A DNA stretch of 23,333 nucleotides from Pseudomonadota bacterium (lineage in GTDB: Bacteria; Pseudomonadota; Gammaproteobacteria; Xanthomonadales; Rhodanobacteraceae). The position numbers and the translations under genes are program-made. The stretch's first letter is position 1; the number at the start of each line of letters is the position of its first letter. Location: contig JAEYZH010000023.1 in the NCBI GenBank assembly GCA_023430685.1, positions 1 to 23,333 on the forward strand, read 5' to 3'. This document shows, piece by piece, positions 13,842 through 23,149 of this stretch. The notes below the pieces were generated by a model. The model had not been told where the DNA came from and did not search any database. It saw nothing but the letters and a program-made list of their open reading frames with translations.

Positions 13842-14841
13842 CATAGTAGGCGCGATACCACTCGACGAACCGCGCCACCCCGTCCTCGATCGGCGTGGAC
13901 GGAGCATACCCGGTGTCCGCGGCCAGTTCGGTGACATCCGCGCAGGTGTCGGGCACGTCGCCGGGCTGCAGCGGCAGCAGGACCTTGCGCGCCTCGCGCC
14001 CGAGCGTCGCTTCGAGCACCTCGATGTAGCGCGCAAGCTCCACCGGCCGGTTATTGCCGATGTTGTACACGCGATACGGCGCCGACGACGTCGCCGGGTT
14101 CGGCCGCAAAGGGTCGAACGCAGGGTCGGCCGCGGGCACGCGGTCGAGGGTGCGGATCACGCCTTCCACGATATCGTCCACGTACGTGAAATCGCGCGTA
14201 TGTCGGCCATGGTTGAACACTTCGATCGGCTCGCCCGCGAGGATCCGGCGCGTGAACAGGAACAGCGCCATGTCGGGCCGACCCCAGGGCCCGTACACCG
14301 TGAAGAAGCGCAGGCCCGTGGTCGGCAGCCGGTACAGGTGGCTGTAGGTGTGCGCCATCAGCTCGTTCGCCTTCTTGGTCGCGGCGTACAGGCTGACCGG
14401 ATGGTCGACCGCATCCTGCACCGAGAACGGCAGCTTGCGGTTCGCGCCGTAGACCGAGCTCGAGGAGGCGTAGACGAGGTGCTCGACGCCGCCGTGGCGA
14501 CACGCCTCGAGCACGTTGATGAAGCCGACGAGGTTCGACTCGACGTAGGCGTAAGGATTCTCGATCGAATAGCGCACGCCGGCCTGCGCCGCGAGGTTGA
14601 CGACGCGCTGCGGGCGGAAGCCGGCGAACGCGCGCTCGAGTGCGGGCCGGTCCTCGAGCGAGGCGCGCACGAACCCGAACCCCGCCTGCGGCGTCAGCCG
14701 CGCAAGCCGCGCTTCCTTGAGCGTCGGATCGTAGTAGTCGTTGAGATTGTCGTAGCCGAGCACCTCGTCGCCACGCGCGAGCAACCGCGCCGCGAGGGCC
14801 GATCCGATGAAACCGGCGGCGCCGGTGATGAGGATGCGCAT
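13834..14841 (-). CDS. UDP-glucuronate 4-epimerase type NAD-dependent epimerase (CapI/WcaG-like)
   Basis: A 335-residue extended short-chain dehydrogenase. It shows the NAD-binding GAAGFIG (7-13), DNLNDYYD (31-38), LAAQAGVRYSIENP (83-96), YASSSSVYG (124-132), the catalytic Y152-x3-K156 in LYAATKKANELMAHTYS, and LRFFTVYGPWGRPDMAL. These strings are characteristic of bacterial UDP-GlcA 4-epimerases, which make UDP-galacturonate in the cytoplasm. The start at 14841 is fixed by the beginning of the Rossmann strand; upstream in-frame sequence comes from the adjacent repeat element. It lies downstream of a UDP-sugar dehydrogenase, but that enzyme looks like the acetamido-sugar type, so the true substrate may be UDP-GlcNAcA. 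It contributes an acidic sugar to the EPS. Confidence 0.88.
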   Translation of the reverse strand: MRILITGAAGFIGSALAARLLARGDEVLGYDNLNDYYDPTLKEARLARLTPQAGFGFVRASLEDRPALERAFAGFRPQRVVNLAAQAGVRYSIENPYAYVESNLVGFINVLEACRHGGVEHLVYASSSSVYGANRKLPFSVQDAVDHPVSLYAATKKANELMAHTYSHLYRLPTTGLRFFTVYGPWGRPDMALFLFTRRILAGEPIEVFNHGRHTRDFTYVDDIVEGVIRTLDRVPAADPAFDPLRPNPATSSAPYRVYNIGNNRPVELARYIEVLEATLGREARKVLLPLQPGDVPDTCADVTELAADTGYAPSTPIEDGVARFVEWYRAYYGV

Positions 14842-14851
14842 GTGCGGAGCC

Positions 14852-14992
14852 GGGAATGGAGAATGGGGAACAGGGAATCGAGGATGGTCAACAGCAGTAA
14901 CGGGCAATGGATCTTGCTGCGGGTTACGGGTGGAGCTTGCGATCAGCGATTCGCCGCTCTTTCCATTCCCGATAACCCCGTTTCCGATTCCC
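14852..14992. repeat. MITE-like element with imperfect inverted GGGAATSG arms
   Basis: The left arm carries GGGAATGG (14852-14859) and GGGAATCG (14873-14880) among related AGAATGGGG/GGGAAC steps. The right arm carries the inverted forms CCATTCCC (14963-14970) and CGATTCCC (14985-14992). The element fills almost the whole gap between the dehydrogenase stop and the epimerase start. I recall similar GGGAATGG-type intergenic repeats in Xanthomonadales but cannot name a family. The arms could form a long hairpin in the mRNA between the two genes. Confidence 0.55.
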
Positions 14993-14998
14993 CGCCCC

Positions 14999-16291
<1,293 letters not shown>

Positions 16292-16317
16292 GCGGAGCTC
16301 CAGGTCGTGGGGGCCGC

Positions 16318-16326
16318 AGTCTAGCA
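16318..16326 (-). promoter_or_regulatory. Candidate extended -10 promoter of the dehydrogenase gene
   Basis: On the minus strand the sequence reads TGCTAGACT, a TGn extension followed by a 4-of-6 -10 hexamer. Transcription would begin near 16311, about 20 bases before the ATG. No clear -35 is seen at 16-18 bases. Confidence 0.3.
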
Positions 16327-16438
16327 AGAGCGCATCGGGCCCCGTGCCGCGCGGGACGGCCCGCCTGCGTGGCCCCGCGCAGGCCAGGCTGAACGCTGCC
16401 CGGACGCATGGTCACGCCCGCGTGCAATTTCGCAACGC

Positions 16439-16454
16439 TGTGACACCGTTCAAG
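16439..16454 (+). promoter_or_regulatory. Weak CRP/Clp-like site in the divergent promoter region
   Basis: TGTGACACCGTTCAAG matches TGTGA-N6-TCACA at 8 of 10 positions (perfect left half, TCA in the right half). It lies 60 bases before the TTG start of the rightward secreted-protein gene, a distance compatible with activation. It would be a second site for the same regulator as at 13750, but it is a weak match. Confidence 0.3.
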
Positions 16455-16513
16455 ACAATCCGGCCGGGTCGGACGGATCATCGCCGCCCCCTGAAGGACC
16501 GGAGTGCATCTCC

Positions 16514-18271
16514 TTGAACCTCAAACATTTTCTTCTCGCGCTGCTGCTCGCGTGCAGCGCCCCGGCGATCGCGCTCGAGCCGTTCGTCGCGCCTGCCGTC
16601 AGCCAGGGCACGCTCGACGTGCGCCTGGTCCCGACCGAGGCCGTTTCGCCCGGTGCCGAACAGCTCGTCACGTTCGGCGTGCCGTTCCCGCGCGGGTCGA
16701 TCACCGAGGCCGGCCTCGCGAACCTGCGCGTACTCGAGGGCTCGACCGAACTGCCCGCGCACGTGAGCGAGATGACGCCGTGGCGGCATCGGCTCGATCC
16801 CTCGCTCGATGGCACCTCGGTGCGCGTCGCGCGCGTGCAGCTGCGCTACACGTTCGCGGGCAGCACGCCCGAGTCGATCCGCATCGAGTGGGGCAGCCAG
16901 CCGCGCGTGCTCGACGTGCCCGCGCCGGTGCCCGCGCGCGATGGCTGGCACACGGTCGGGAGTGGCAGCTTCGTCGCTTCCGACGGCGTGCAGGAGCCGA
17001 ACGTCTACGCGGTGCTGCCCAGGGACTGGCTCGCGCGCGGCATGCTCAAGGGCAACCCCTCGCTTCCGTTCGACGATACGAACACCGAGCCGCGCGACGA
17101 TCCCGCGGTCAACGCGGGCATCCAGCACTGGCCCGGCTACACCGAAGCCGACCGCGCGGCCAAGAACAACTTCTACAACCTCGTGAACCAGGACGATCCG
17201 CGCGTGACGGCGGGCAACCAGAACCCGTATCGCAGCACCTACGAGCCGTGGCTGTACGACCGCGCCTCGTCGATGTTCGTGCTGTACCTGCGCAGCGGAT
17301 TTCCGAACGCGCTGCGCGAAGCCGTGCGTGCGTCGGACTTCTACGGCGACCACCTGACCGCGAGCGGCCATTTCGACATGCGCGACGGCGACACCAAGTA
17401 CGCGTACTCGGAAAACCTCGCGTATCGCTACTGGCTGACGGGCGACGAGACCGCGCTCGCGCGCGTCGCCGCGGTCGCATCCGCGCACGACGGCTTCAAT
17501 CATTCCTGGACGCCGTCGATCGGCTTCTGGACCGAGCGCCATGCGGGCTTCAAGCTGCTCGCGATGCAGGTCGCCTACGAGCTTCTCGGCACCGCCGAAT
17601 ACAAGGACAAGGTCACCGCCGTGGTCTCGCGCCTCGCCTGGCACCAGGATGGCGCGGGCGGCCAGATCCCTCGCCCTTCGGGCTACGTCGATGGCGGCCT
17701 CTACCACTACGGCTCGCAGCATGACGGCGACTGGGCCGATGCCTCGCTCGGCGCGTCGAGCTGGATGAGCGCACTGATCGTCGATGCGATGCTGCGCGCG
17801 TACGCGACCTCGGAGGATCCCGTGATCGCGCAGTTCGTGCGGCGCATGGGCAATTTCCTGCGCGCCTCGACCGTGATGACGGTGCAGCACCAGTACGACA
17901 ACCACGACGGCGCGCTCGCGCTGCCGCGCTACGCGATGCTCTCCGACGGCAGCGACGGCCAGGTCAACGACGCCGACGTCGAACACGCGCTCGACGTCGC
18001 CGCCTCGATCGCGTGGGCGCATTACTTCGCCGAAGCGACGGGCCAGCCCGATCCGGCACTCGCCGAAATGGCCGAGACGCTCTACTTCACCTATGACGAA
18101 GGCGTGAATTTCTGGATCCGTCCGAACGGCCCGGCCTCGGGCCTGCCGGCCTACCGCGTCTCGCCGTGGCGCAAGTACGGCTGGGAGCACCGCGTATCGA
18201 GCGGACTCGGCTGGGCGATGCAGGCCGCGATGGAACGCGGCGATCCGGTGTTCGCGAACGGCTTCGAGTAG
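16514..18271 (+). CDS. Secreted exo-rhamnogalacturonan-lyase/YetA-like protein with C-terminal GFE tail
   Basis: 585 residues. The N-terminus is a signal peptide (FLLALLLACSAPAIA, cleavage near residue 20; Cys14 in LLAC makes a lipoprotein an alternative). Residues about 33-140 look like the RIFT-barrel domain that opens PcRGLX/YetA-type exo-rhamnogalacturonan lyases (TFGVPFPRGSI, 53-63; SVRVARVQLRYTF, 102-114). The rest is helix-rich with Trp/Tyr/His patches (YSENLAYRYWLTGDE, GGLYHYGSQHDGDW) typical of an alpha-toroid. It ends VFANGFE, matching the tail of the lyase at 3798-5531. The start is a TTG at 16514 with GGAG about nine bases upstream; no ATG or GTG would keep the signal peptide. It faces the EPS block divergently. 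Role inferred: degrading or remodelling an acidic polysaccharide outside the cell. The TAG stop lies in a REP tip. Confidence 0.75.
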   Translation: MNLKHFLLALLLACSAPAIALEPFVAPAVSQGTLDVRLVPTEAVSPGAEQLVTFGVPFPRGSITEAGLANLRVLEGSTELPAHVSEMTPWRHRLDPSLDGTSVRVARVQLRYTFAGSTPESIRIEWGSQPRVLDVPAPVPARDGWHTVGSGSFVASDGVQEPNVYAVLPRDWLARGMLKGNPSLPFDDTNTEPRDDPAVNAGIQHWPGYTEADRAAKNNFYNLVNQDDPRVTAGNQNPYRSTYEPWLYDRASSMFVLYLRSGFPNALREAVRASDFYGDHLTASGHFDMRDGDTKYAYSENLAYRYWLTGDETALARVAAVASAHDGFNHSWTPSIGFWTERHAGFKLLAMQVAYELLGTAEYKDKVTAVVSRLAWHQDGAGGQIPRPSGYVDGGLYHYGSQHDGDWADASLGASSWMSALIVDAMLRAYATSEDPVIAQFVRRMGNFLRASTVMTVQHQYDNHDGALALPRYAMLSDGSDGQVNDADVEHALDVAASIAWAHYFAEATGQPDPALAEMAETLYFTYDEGVNFWIRPNGPASGLPAYRVSPWRKYGWEHRVSSGLGWAMQAAMERGDPVFANGFE

Positions 18272-18296
18272 CCGCGACCGCGGGATGGGCTCCCAC
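18268..18296 (-). repeat. Short GTAG-type REP copy at the secreted-protein stop
   Basis: A 29-base element opens with GTAGCCGCGACC and closes with GGGCTCCCAC, the inverted and slightly diverged form of the GTAGGAGCCCA tip used elsewhere in the window. The TAG at 18269-18271 is the stop codon of the upstream gene. Confidence 0.65.
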
Positions 18297-18310
18297 AACC
18301 GCGTTTTCGT

Positions 18311-18358
18311 GTAGGAGCGCACCCTGTGCGCGATTCGCGCCGATATCGGTGCGGCTAC
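18311..18358 (+). repeat. GTAG-tipped REP element at the kinase stop
   Basis: A 48-base element starts GTAGGAGCGCACCCTGTGCG and ends GCGGCTAC, with an internal GCACCCTGTGC palindrome and a CCGATATCGG palindrome. Its inverted right tip (CTAC, 18355-18358) contains the TAG stop of the kinase gene on the minus strand. With the copy at 18268-18296 it occupies nearly all of the convergent gap. Confidence 0.85.
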
Positions 18359-20955
18359 AACGCCGCCGCGCGAGCAGCGAGGCGGGTGGCGAGCCATGCG
18401 GGCACCTCGCCGTCCGCCGCGAGCGCCGCGAGTTCGGCGGCCGCGGCGCCATCCCCATCGCAGCGCGCGCGGACCAACCACCAGCCTGCCCACCAGGCGC
18501 GCTCGCGTCCTGCGAGCAGCGACGCGGAGGGTGGGCGTGCCTGCGGCGCGGAACAACGACCGACGTCCGACGCCAGCACTGCACGAGCGATGCAGACGCG
18601 CCGCGTGAAACCCGTGCGCTGCTCGAGCGCGACGCAGTTCGCCTCGAACCCCTCGAGTAACGCGCGCGCTCCCGCATCGCCGCGTTCGAACAGCATCACG
18701 CCGAGCACACCGGCGACCCATGCGTTGGCGCCCTGCTGCTCGGCCGGCAGTGCGGACTGCGCCGCCCAGGCCTCGCGTGCGACCTCGAATGCCGTCGCCG
18801 CCTCGCCGGCCTCGTCGAGCGCGACCGCGTACTGACCGAGCACATTGACGAGATAGGCGTGTCCCGATCCGAATGCCTCGCGCGCCGCCGGCAGCAGGGC
18901 TTCGTAGGCGCGCGCAGAGGCCGCGGGGCCATGCCACGTGCGCTGGAGCGAGGCCTGGTTCGCGCGCGCGCGAAGGGTCTGCGGATGCCGCGTGCCGTAG
19001 ATCGCCTCGTGGCGTTCGACCGCGCGCGCGAGCGTCGCCTCCGCGAGCTCGTGCTCTCCGAGCCGGTTCTGCAGCAGTGCGAGGTCGTTGAGGATCACCG
19101 CCATCTTCGGATGCGCGGGCGAGATGCGCCGTTGCAGCGCCTCGGCCTCGATCAGCAAGGGCAAGGCTTCCTGCGCGCGCGCCTGATGATGCAACGAGGT
19201 CGCGAGCGCGCAGAGTGCATCGGGATGGATCAGGCTAGCGGTGAGACCGGCTTCGCGGATGCGTGCGAGCGCCGCGCGCGCGGTGGTTTCGGCCGCGGCT
19301 GCGTCGCCGCCTTCGACCTGCATCTCCGCGATGCGCACCTCGAGGTAGAGGCGCCGTGGATCGACCGCTGCGAGGCCCGCTGCCTCGGCGACGGCGTCTG
19401 CCTCGCGCAGGCGCCGCAGCGCATCGACCGCGTTTCCGTTCTCGTACGCGACCATCGCGCGATCGCCGAGCGCGACCGCATGCGCGGCCACCGGGCGGCG
19501 CAGCGCCGCATACGCCGCATCCGCGTCATCGAGCGAAGCGCGCGCATCCTCGAGCAGGCCGCGCTCGAGTTGCACGCGACCGATCACGCCGAGCATTTCG
19601 CCGAGAACGGCCGGGCGCGCCGCGAACTCCTCGCGCACGCGCTGCGCGCCCGCGCGCAGCAGCAACGACGCAGGCGGGTCGGCGCCCTGCGCGACGTCGG
19701 GATTGGTCGCCGCGAACAGGTCGACGACGAAATCCTTGATCGCGGTCGCCTGCGCCGCTTCGAGCCGCGCGACGCGTGCCTGCCACAGCGTGCCGGACAC
19801 GCCGGCCGCGAGTGCGAGCGCGACCGCGGCGCTCGCTGCGACCCCGAGGCGATGCCGAGCGAGGAACTTGCGCAGGCGATAACCGACCGAAGGCCGCGTC
19901 GCGAGCACCGGGCGGCCCTCGAGCCAGCGCCGCAGGTCGGCCGCGAGCGCGCCCGCGCTCGGGTAGCGCTGTGCGGCGTCGACCTGCAGGGCCTTGGCGA
20001 GGATCGCGTCGAGGTCGTTGCGCAGGTCGCGCACGCGTCGCTTCGACGCGCCGGCTGCAGCGGCCACGCGCGAAGCGCGCGTCGCCGCGACGCCTTGCCC
20101 GTTCCGCGGACTGTCGCCGACCAGCAGGCGGTGCAGCAGCGCACCGAGGCCGTACACGTCCATCGTTGTCGCGGGCGCGGCGCCGTCGAACTGCTCGGGC
20201 GCCGCGTAGGACGGCGTCAGTGCGCGCTGCAGCGTCGCGGTCGCATCGGCGTGGCCATCGGCCAGGCGCGAGATCCCGAAATCGAGCAGGCGCACGTGGC
20301 CGTGTGCATCCACGAGCACGTTGGAGGGCTTGAGATCGCGATGGATCACGAGGTTCTGGTGCGCGTAGCCGACCGCGTCGCAGACATCCAGGCTCAGCCG
20401 CACGATCGCGCGCGCGTCGAGCGAGCGTTCGTGGCACCAGGCATCGATATGCACCCCGTCGACGAGCGCCATCGCGAGCCACGGCGTGCCGTCGTCGGCG
20501 ACACCGGCGTCGAACAGCGGCACGATGTGCGGATGATTGAGTCGCGCGAGCATCGCGTGTTCGTTGTGCAGGCGCGCCGGCCCGAGCCCCGCGAGCGAGC
20601 CGATCGTCAGCAGCTTGATCGCGGCCACGCGACGCTGGCCGCCCTCGTCGCGGCACGCGCGATAGACCACCGCCATGCCGCCGCGACCGATCTCGCGTTC
20701 GAGCATCCAGTCGCCGAGTCGCCGACCGGCCAGCGCATCGGGTGCGGGGCCGCCGCGCAGGGGCCGCTCGAGCACGCCATCAGTGCTGCCGTGCGCGCCG
20801 AGCAGGCGCAATACGCATGCGCGCACCGCGGGAGACAGATCCAGCGCGCGCAGCGCCGCGCCGCGCGCGTCGTCGGGCAAGTCGAGCAGGCGATCGAGCA
20901 CCGCGTCGGCCTCGCGCCAGGCGGCCGCGTCGAGCGCATCGCGCGGCGTGTTCAT
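18355..20955 (-). CDS. Transmembrane Ser/Thr protein kinase with TPR-like C-terminal region
   Basis: 866 residues. The Hanks-type kinase domain spans about 80-345 and looks active: Gly-loop GRGGMAVVY (90-98), AIKLL with Lys114, HRDLKPSN (205-212), DFGIS (225-229), APEQ (252-255). A single transmembrane helix (about 371-390) follows a basic stretch. The region after it (400-866) starts with IKDFVVDLFAATNPD and continues as degenerate tetratricopeptide-like helical pairs (LNDLALLQNRLGEHELAEATLARAVERHE). The start ATG overlaps the sigma factor stop (ATGA), so kinase and sigma factor are made together. ECF factors of the group often numbered ECF43 are encoded beside such kinases, and regulation through the kinase rather than a classical anti-sigma factor is suspected. 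The signal sensed and the target are unknown. The stop TAG lies in a REP tip. Confidence 0.92.
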   Translation of the reverse strand: MNTPRDALDAAAWREADAVLDRLLDLPDDARGAALRALDLSPAVRACVLRLLGAHGSTDGVLERPLRGGPAPDALAGRRLGDWMLEREIGRGGMAVVYRACRDEGGQRRVAAIKLLTIGSLAGLGPARLHNEHAMLARLNHPHIVPLFDAGVADDGTPWLAMALVDGVHIDAWCHERSLDARAIVRLSLDVCDAVGYAHQNLVIHRDLKPSNVLVDAHGHVRLLDFGISRLADGHADATATLQRALTPSYAAPEQFDGAAPATTMDVYGLGALLHRLLVGDSPRNGQGVAATRASRVAAAAGASKRRVRDLRNDLDAILAKALQVDAAQRYPSAGALAADLRRWLEGRPVLATRPSVGYRLRKFLARHRLGVAASAAVALALAAGVSGTLWQARVARLEAAQATAIKDFVVDLFAATNPDVAQGADPPASLLLRAGAQRVREEFAARPAVLGEMLGVIGRVQLERGLLEDARASLDDADAAYAALRRPVAAHAVALGDRAMVAYENGNAVDALRRLREADAVAEAAGLAAVDPRRLYLEVRIAEMQVEGGDAAAAETTARAALARIREAGLTASLIHPDALCALATSLHHQARAQEALPLLIEAEALQRRISPAHPKMAVILNDLALLQNRLGEHELAEATLARAVERHEAIYGTRHPQTLRARANQASLQRTWHGPAASARAYEALLPAAREAFGSGHAYLVNVLGQYAVALDEAGEAATAFEVAREAWAAQSALPAEQQGANAWVAGVLGVMLFERGDAGARALLEGFEANCVALEQRTGFTRRVCIARAVLASDVGRCSAPQARPPSASLLAGRERAWWAGWWLVRARCDGDGAAAAELAALAADGEVPAWLATRLAARAAAL

Positions 20956-21497
20956 GTGGCCATCTGCGCGTAAAGGAACGCGCGGCCGCGCTCCCATTCG
21001 CGCTTGGCGGTGCGCTCGGCGCAGCCGAGCAGTTCGCCGATCTCGGCGTAGGTGAGCCCGGCGAAGAACTGCAGCTCGACCACTTCGCGCTGGCGCGGGC
21101 TCACGCGTTCGAGCTGGTCGAGCGCCTGGTCGAGCGCGAACACGTCGCTGTCGCCGGCGTCCTCGCCGACCGGGAGATGCTCGTCGAGCGTGACGGGCGC
21201 GAGTCCGCCGCCACGCTTGTCCGCGTGCCGCCGCCGCGCGTGGTCGACGACGATGCAGCGCATCGCGCGCGCGGCGCAGGCAAAGAAGTGACGACGGTCG
21301 GCAAGCGCAAGGCCGTGGTTCTCGGTCAGGCGCAGGAACGCCTCGTGCACGAGCACGGTCGGCGTCAGCGTCGCGCCACGCGCGGCCGGCCTCGCCTGCG
21401 CGATGCGTCGCAGTTCCGGATACAGCGCCTCGAACACCTCGGCCAGTCGCTCGGGCTCCCCGCCGCGCGCGCGTGCGAGCAATTCGGTGATCTCCAC
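20952..21497 (-). CDS. ECF-type RNA polymerase sigma factor (Ser/Thr-kinase-associated group)
   Basis: A 181-residue sigma-70-family factor with regions 2 and 4 only. Region 2 includes LYPELRRIAQARPAAR and HRAL-type helices around DRRHFFACAARAMRCIVVDHAR; region 4 includes LERVSPRQREVVELQFFAGLTYAEIGELLGCAERTAKREWERGRAFL, with the helix-turn-helix that reads the -35 element. I chose the GTG at 21497 because GGGAGG lies four bases upstream; an in-frame GTG at 21521 would place that ribosome site inside the gene. No anti-sigma gene is adjacent; the overlapping downstream gene is a transmembrane kinase, as in the kinase-associated ECF groups. The regulon cannot be inferred from this window. Confidence 0.9.
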   Translation of the reverse strand: MEITELLARARGGEPERLAEVFEALYPELRRIAQARPAARGATLTPTVLVHEAFLRLTENHGLALADRRHFFACAARAMRCIVVDHARRRHADKRGGGLAPVTLDEHLPVGEDAGDSDVFALDQALDQLERVSPRQREVVELQFFAGLTYAEIGELLGCAERTAKREWERGRAFLYAQMAT

Positions 21498-21527
21498 CCG
21501 ACCTCCCGTTTGCGATGGCACAACCCG

Positions 21528-21533
21528 ATTCTA
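21528..21533 (-). promoter_or_regulatory. Candidate -10 box for the sigma factor-kinase operon
   Basis: On the minus strand TAGAAT matches the -10 consensus at 5 of 6 positions. Transcription from about 21521 would give a 24-base leader with the GGGAGG ribosome site. No good -35 hexamer is seen at the right distance, so an alternative sigma factor or weak promoter is possible. Confidence 0.35.
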
Positions 21534-21599
21534 CGGGGATTCCGGAAGCAATCCGCCACGTCGAGGTTGCCGCAGGACCGCAACCCGCCCGCGTATGCC

Positions 21600-21692
21600 G
21601 TAGGAGTCCACCCTGTGGGCGATCCGCGCGGAAAAGGTGTTTTCGCGAGAACATTCGCATTCACGCGAATCGCGCAGAGGGTGCGCTCCTGC
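21600..21692. repeat. REP pair (BIME), copy 1
   Basis: A forward tip GTAGGAGTCCACCCTGTGGG (from 21600, continuing to GATCCGCG) faces an inverted copy ending GAGGGTGCGCTCCTGC (to 21692). The tips enclose about 35 bases of spacer. The two halves pair as a long imperfect hairpin. The element is 93 bases, the same length as the next one. Confidence 0.85.
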
Positions 21693-21704
21693 GAGAACCC
21701 GCGT

Positions 21705-21797
21705 GTAGGAGCCCACCCTGTGGGCGATCCGCGCAGCAAGACGGTTGCTCGCGGGACACCCGTCTCCACGCGCATCGCGCACAGGGTGCGCTCCTAC
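21705..21797. repeat. REP pair (BIME), copy 2, supplying a stop codon
   Basis: A forward tip GTAGGAGCCCACCCTGTGGG (from 21705) faces an inverted copy ending CAGGGTGCGCTCCTAC (to 21797). It is again 93 bases and lies 105 bases downstream of copy 1. The spacers differ between the copies, so this is not a simple recent duplication. The inverted tip CTAC at 21794-21797 holds the TAG stop of the metallopeptidase gene. Confidence 0.87.
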
Positions 21798-23062
21798 AGG
21801 CCGAGCACGAGGTCGCCGGCTTCGACGCGATTGATGCGGATGCGATTGGCGAACAGCGAGAACGCGAGGATGCCCGCGAGGCCGTGCGAGTGTTGCACCC
21901 ACGGCGGCAGCCAGCGCGGCGGTGCGATCGAGCCATCGGCGAAGCACGGATCGAGCGTGACCACGTCCTGCAACGCGAGCTTGCCAGCGAACAGGTTGCG
22001 GCACTGCGACATGCGCTGTTCCTTGAGCGCCCAGCGGAAGAACGTGTGCACCGACAGCAAGCCGTGCAGGTAGACCGAGTCCTTCGTGAACGCGCCGCCG
22101 CCCGTGAGCGGAGCACCGCGGAACACGCGCTGGGTCGAGGAGAAGCTGTCGGTCTCGCTCTGGCCCGCTTCGAGGAAATAGCGGAACACCTCGACGAAGT
22201 CGGCGCCGCGCATTGCCATGTCGATCGCGAGGATGCGCAGGCTGATGCGCTTCATGCGCGCGATGTCGATCGAACCGGACATGAGTTCGGCGAACACCGC
22301 GAGCCCTTCCTGGCTCGCGGTCACGCGCGGCGAGGCGCGAGCGAGCGATTTCAGGTGCGGCTGCATGCGGCCGTTGAGGCCGGTCAGGGTATGTACGAAC
22401 GCCTCGTGCGCGAGCAGCTGGTGGCGGTCGTACTCGCTGAAGTTCGTCGCCGAGCGCAGGCGGATGCGCGTCGCGCCCGCGGCGGCCTTCGCGATGAGGT
22501 CGGGATCGGTCACGACCGCGATCACGCCCGCGCCGAAGAACGCGTCCATTTCCTGCTGCAGGTCCGCGCGCAATACCTCGGCCGGGATCTCGGCCACCAC
22601 CTCGTCGAGCGGCGCGCCGCTGTGATATTCGTCGGCGATCTCGATGAAATGATTCGCCGCATCGATGCTGGTCAGCGTCGCGCCGGGCACGCGGTCGCCG
22701 GGTCCGCCGAACAGGCGCAGCGAATGCGCGGTCATCGCGGGCGTGCCGGCCGCGTCGAGCAGTTCCGTCGCGATGCGCCAGGATTCCGCGCTGCGTCGGA
22801 TGTAGTCGCCGATCGGGTGGCCCGGGTCTGCCGCGTGCGTGATTGCATCGAGCGCGGCGCGCGTCGGCGCGAAGTCAGCCTGCGGATAGGTGACCTCGGG
22901 CAAGCTCGTGCGTCCGGCTCGCCATGCCGCGAGGAACTCGAGTTCGGCCTTTGCCGGCCAGCTCACCGAAGCGAGCAGCCGGATGCCGCGCGTCGCCTCG
23001 TCGAGGCGCTCGTCGAGCGCGGCATGGTGCAGCAATTGATCGTTGGCGGATTTCGACGTCAT
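21794..23062 (-). CDS. QEGLA-motif metallopeptidase-family protein (DUF1704, MATCAP-like)
   Basis: 422 residues without signal peptide or membrane helix. It has the two family hallmarks: LLAHEAFVHTLTG with HExxxH (His219, Glu220, His224) and TASQEGLAVF (Glu252 as likely third metal ligand). Databases call the bacterial members flavohemoglobin expression-modulating QEGLA motif proteins. The animal relatives (MATCAP) are zinc carboxypeptidases that remove the C-terminal tyrosine of tubulin, so a peptidase activity on a protein C-terminus is plausible here. The target is unknown. I chose the ATG at 23062 because the upstream extension is Arg/Gly-rich and runs into the divergent gene's leader. 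It appears to be a single-gene unit, transcribed toward the REP cluster. Confidence 0.85.
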   Translation of the reverse strand: MTSKSANDQLLHHAALDERLDEATRGIRLLASVSWPAKAELEFLAAWRAGRTSLPEVTYPQADFAPTRAALDAITHAADPGHPIGDYIRRSAESWRIATELLDAAGTPAMTAHSLRLFGGPGDRVPGATLTSIDAANHFIEIADEYHSGAPLDEVVAEIPAEVLRADLQQEMDAFFGAGVIAVVTDPDLIAKAAAGATRIRLRSATNFSEYDRHQLLAHEAFVHTLTGLNGRMQPHLKSLARASPRVTASQEGLAVFAELMSGSIDIARMKRISLRILAIDMAMRGADFVEVFRYFLEAGQSETDSFSSTQRVFRGAPLTGGGAFTKDSVYLHGLLSVHTFFRWALKEQRMSQCRNLFAGKLALQDVVTLDPCFADGSIAPPRWLPPWVQHSHGLAGILAFSLFANRIRINRVEAGDLVLGL

Positions 23063-23149
23063 CGCAGTTGCGACCGGACGATAGCAGAGCCTGCGGCTGG
23101 TATGGTCGCTGTTCGCATGCCGCATCGCGGCCCAACCCTGGAGGTATGC

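Noticed and set aside
16478..18937. Very long open frame (over 800 codons) on the minus strand across the YetA-like gene.
   Set aside because: Composition is Arg/Ala/Gly/His-rich with no domain motifs; it is the antisense shadow of a GC-rich gene. The same holds for the long antisense frames at 1423-2913, 11524-13128 and 18859-20973.
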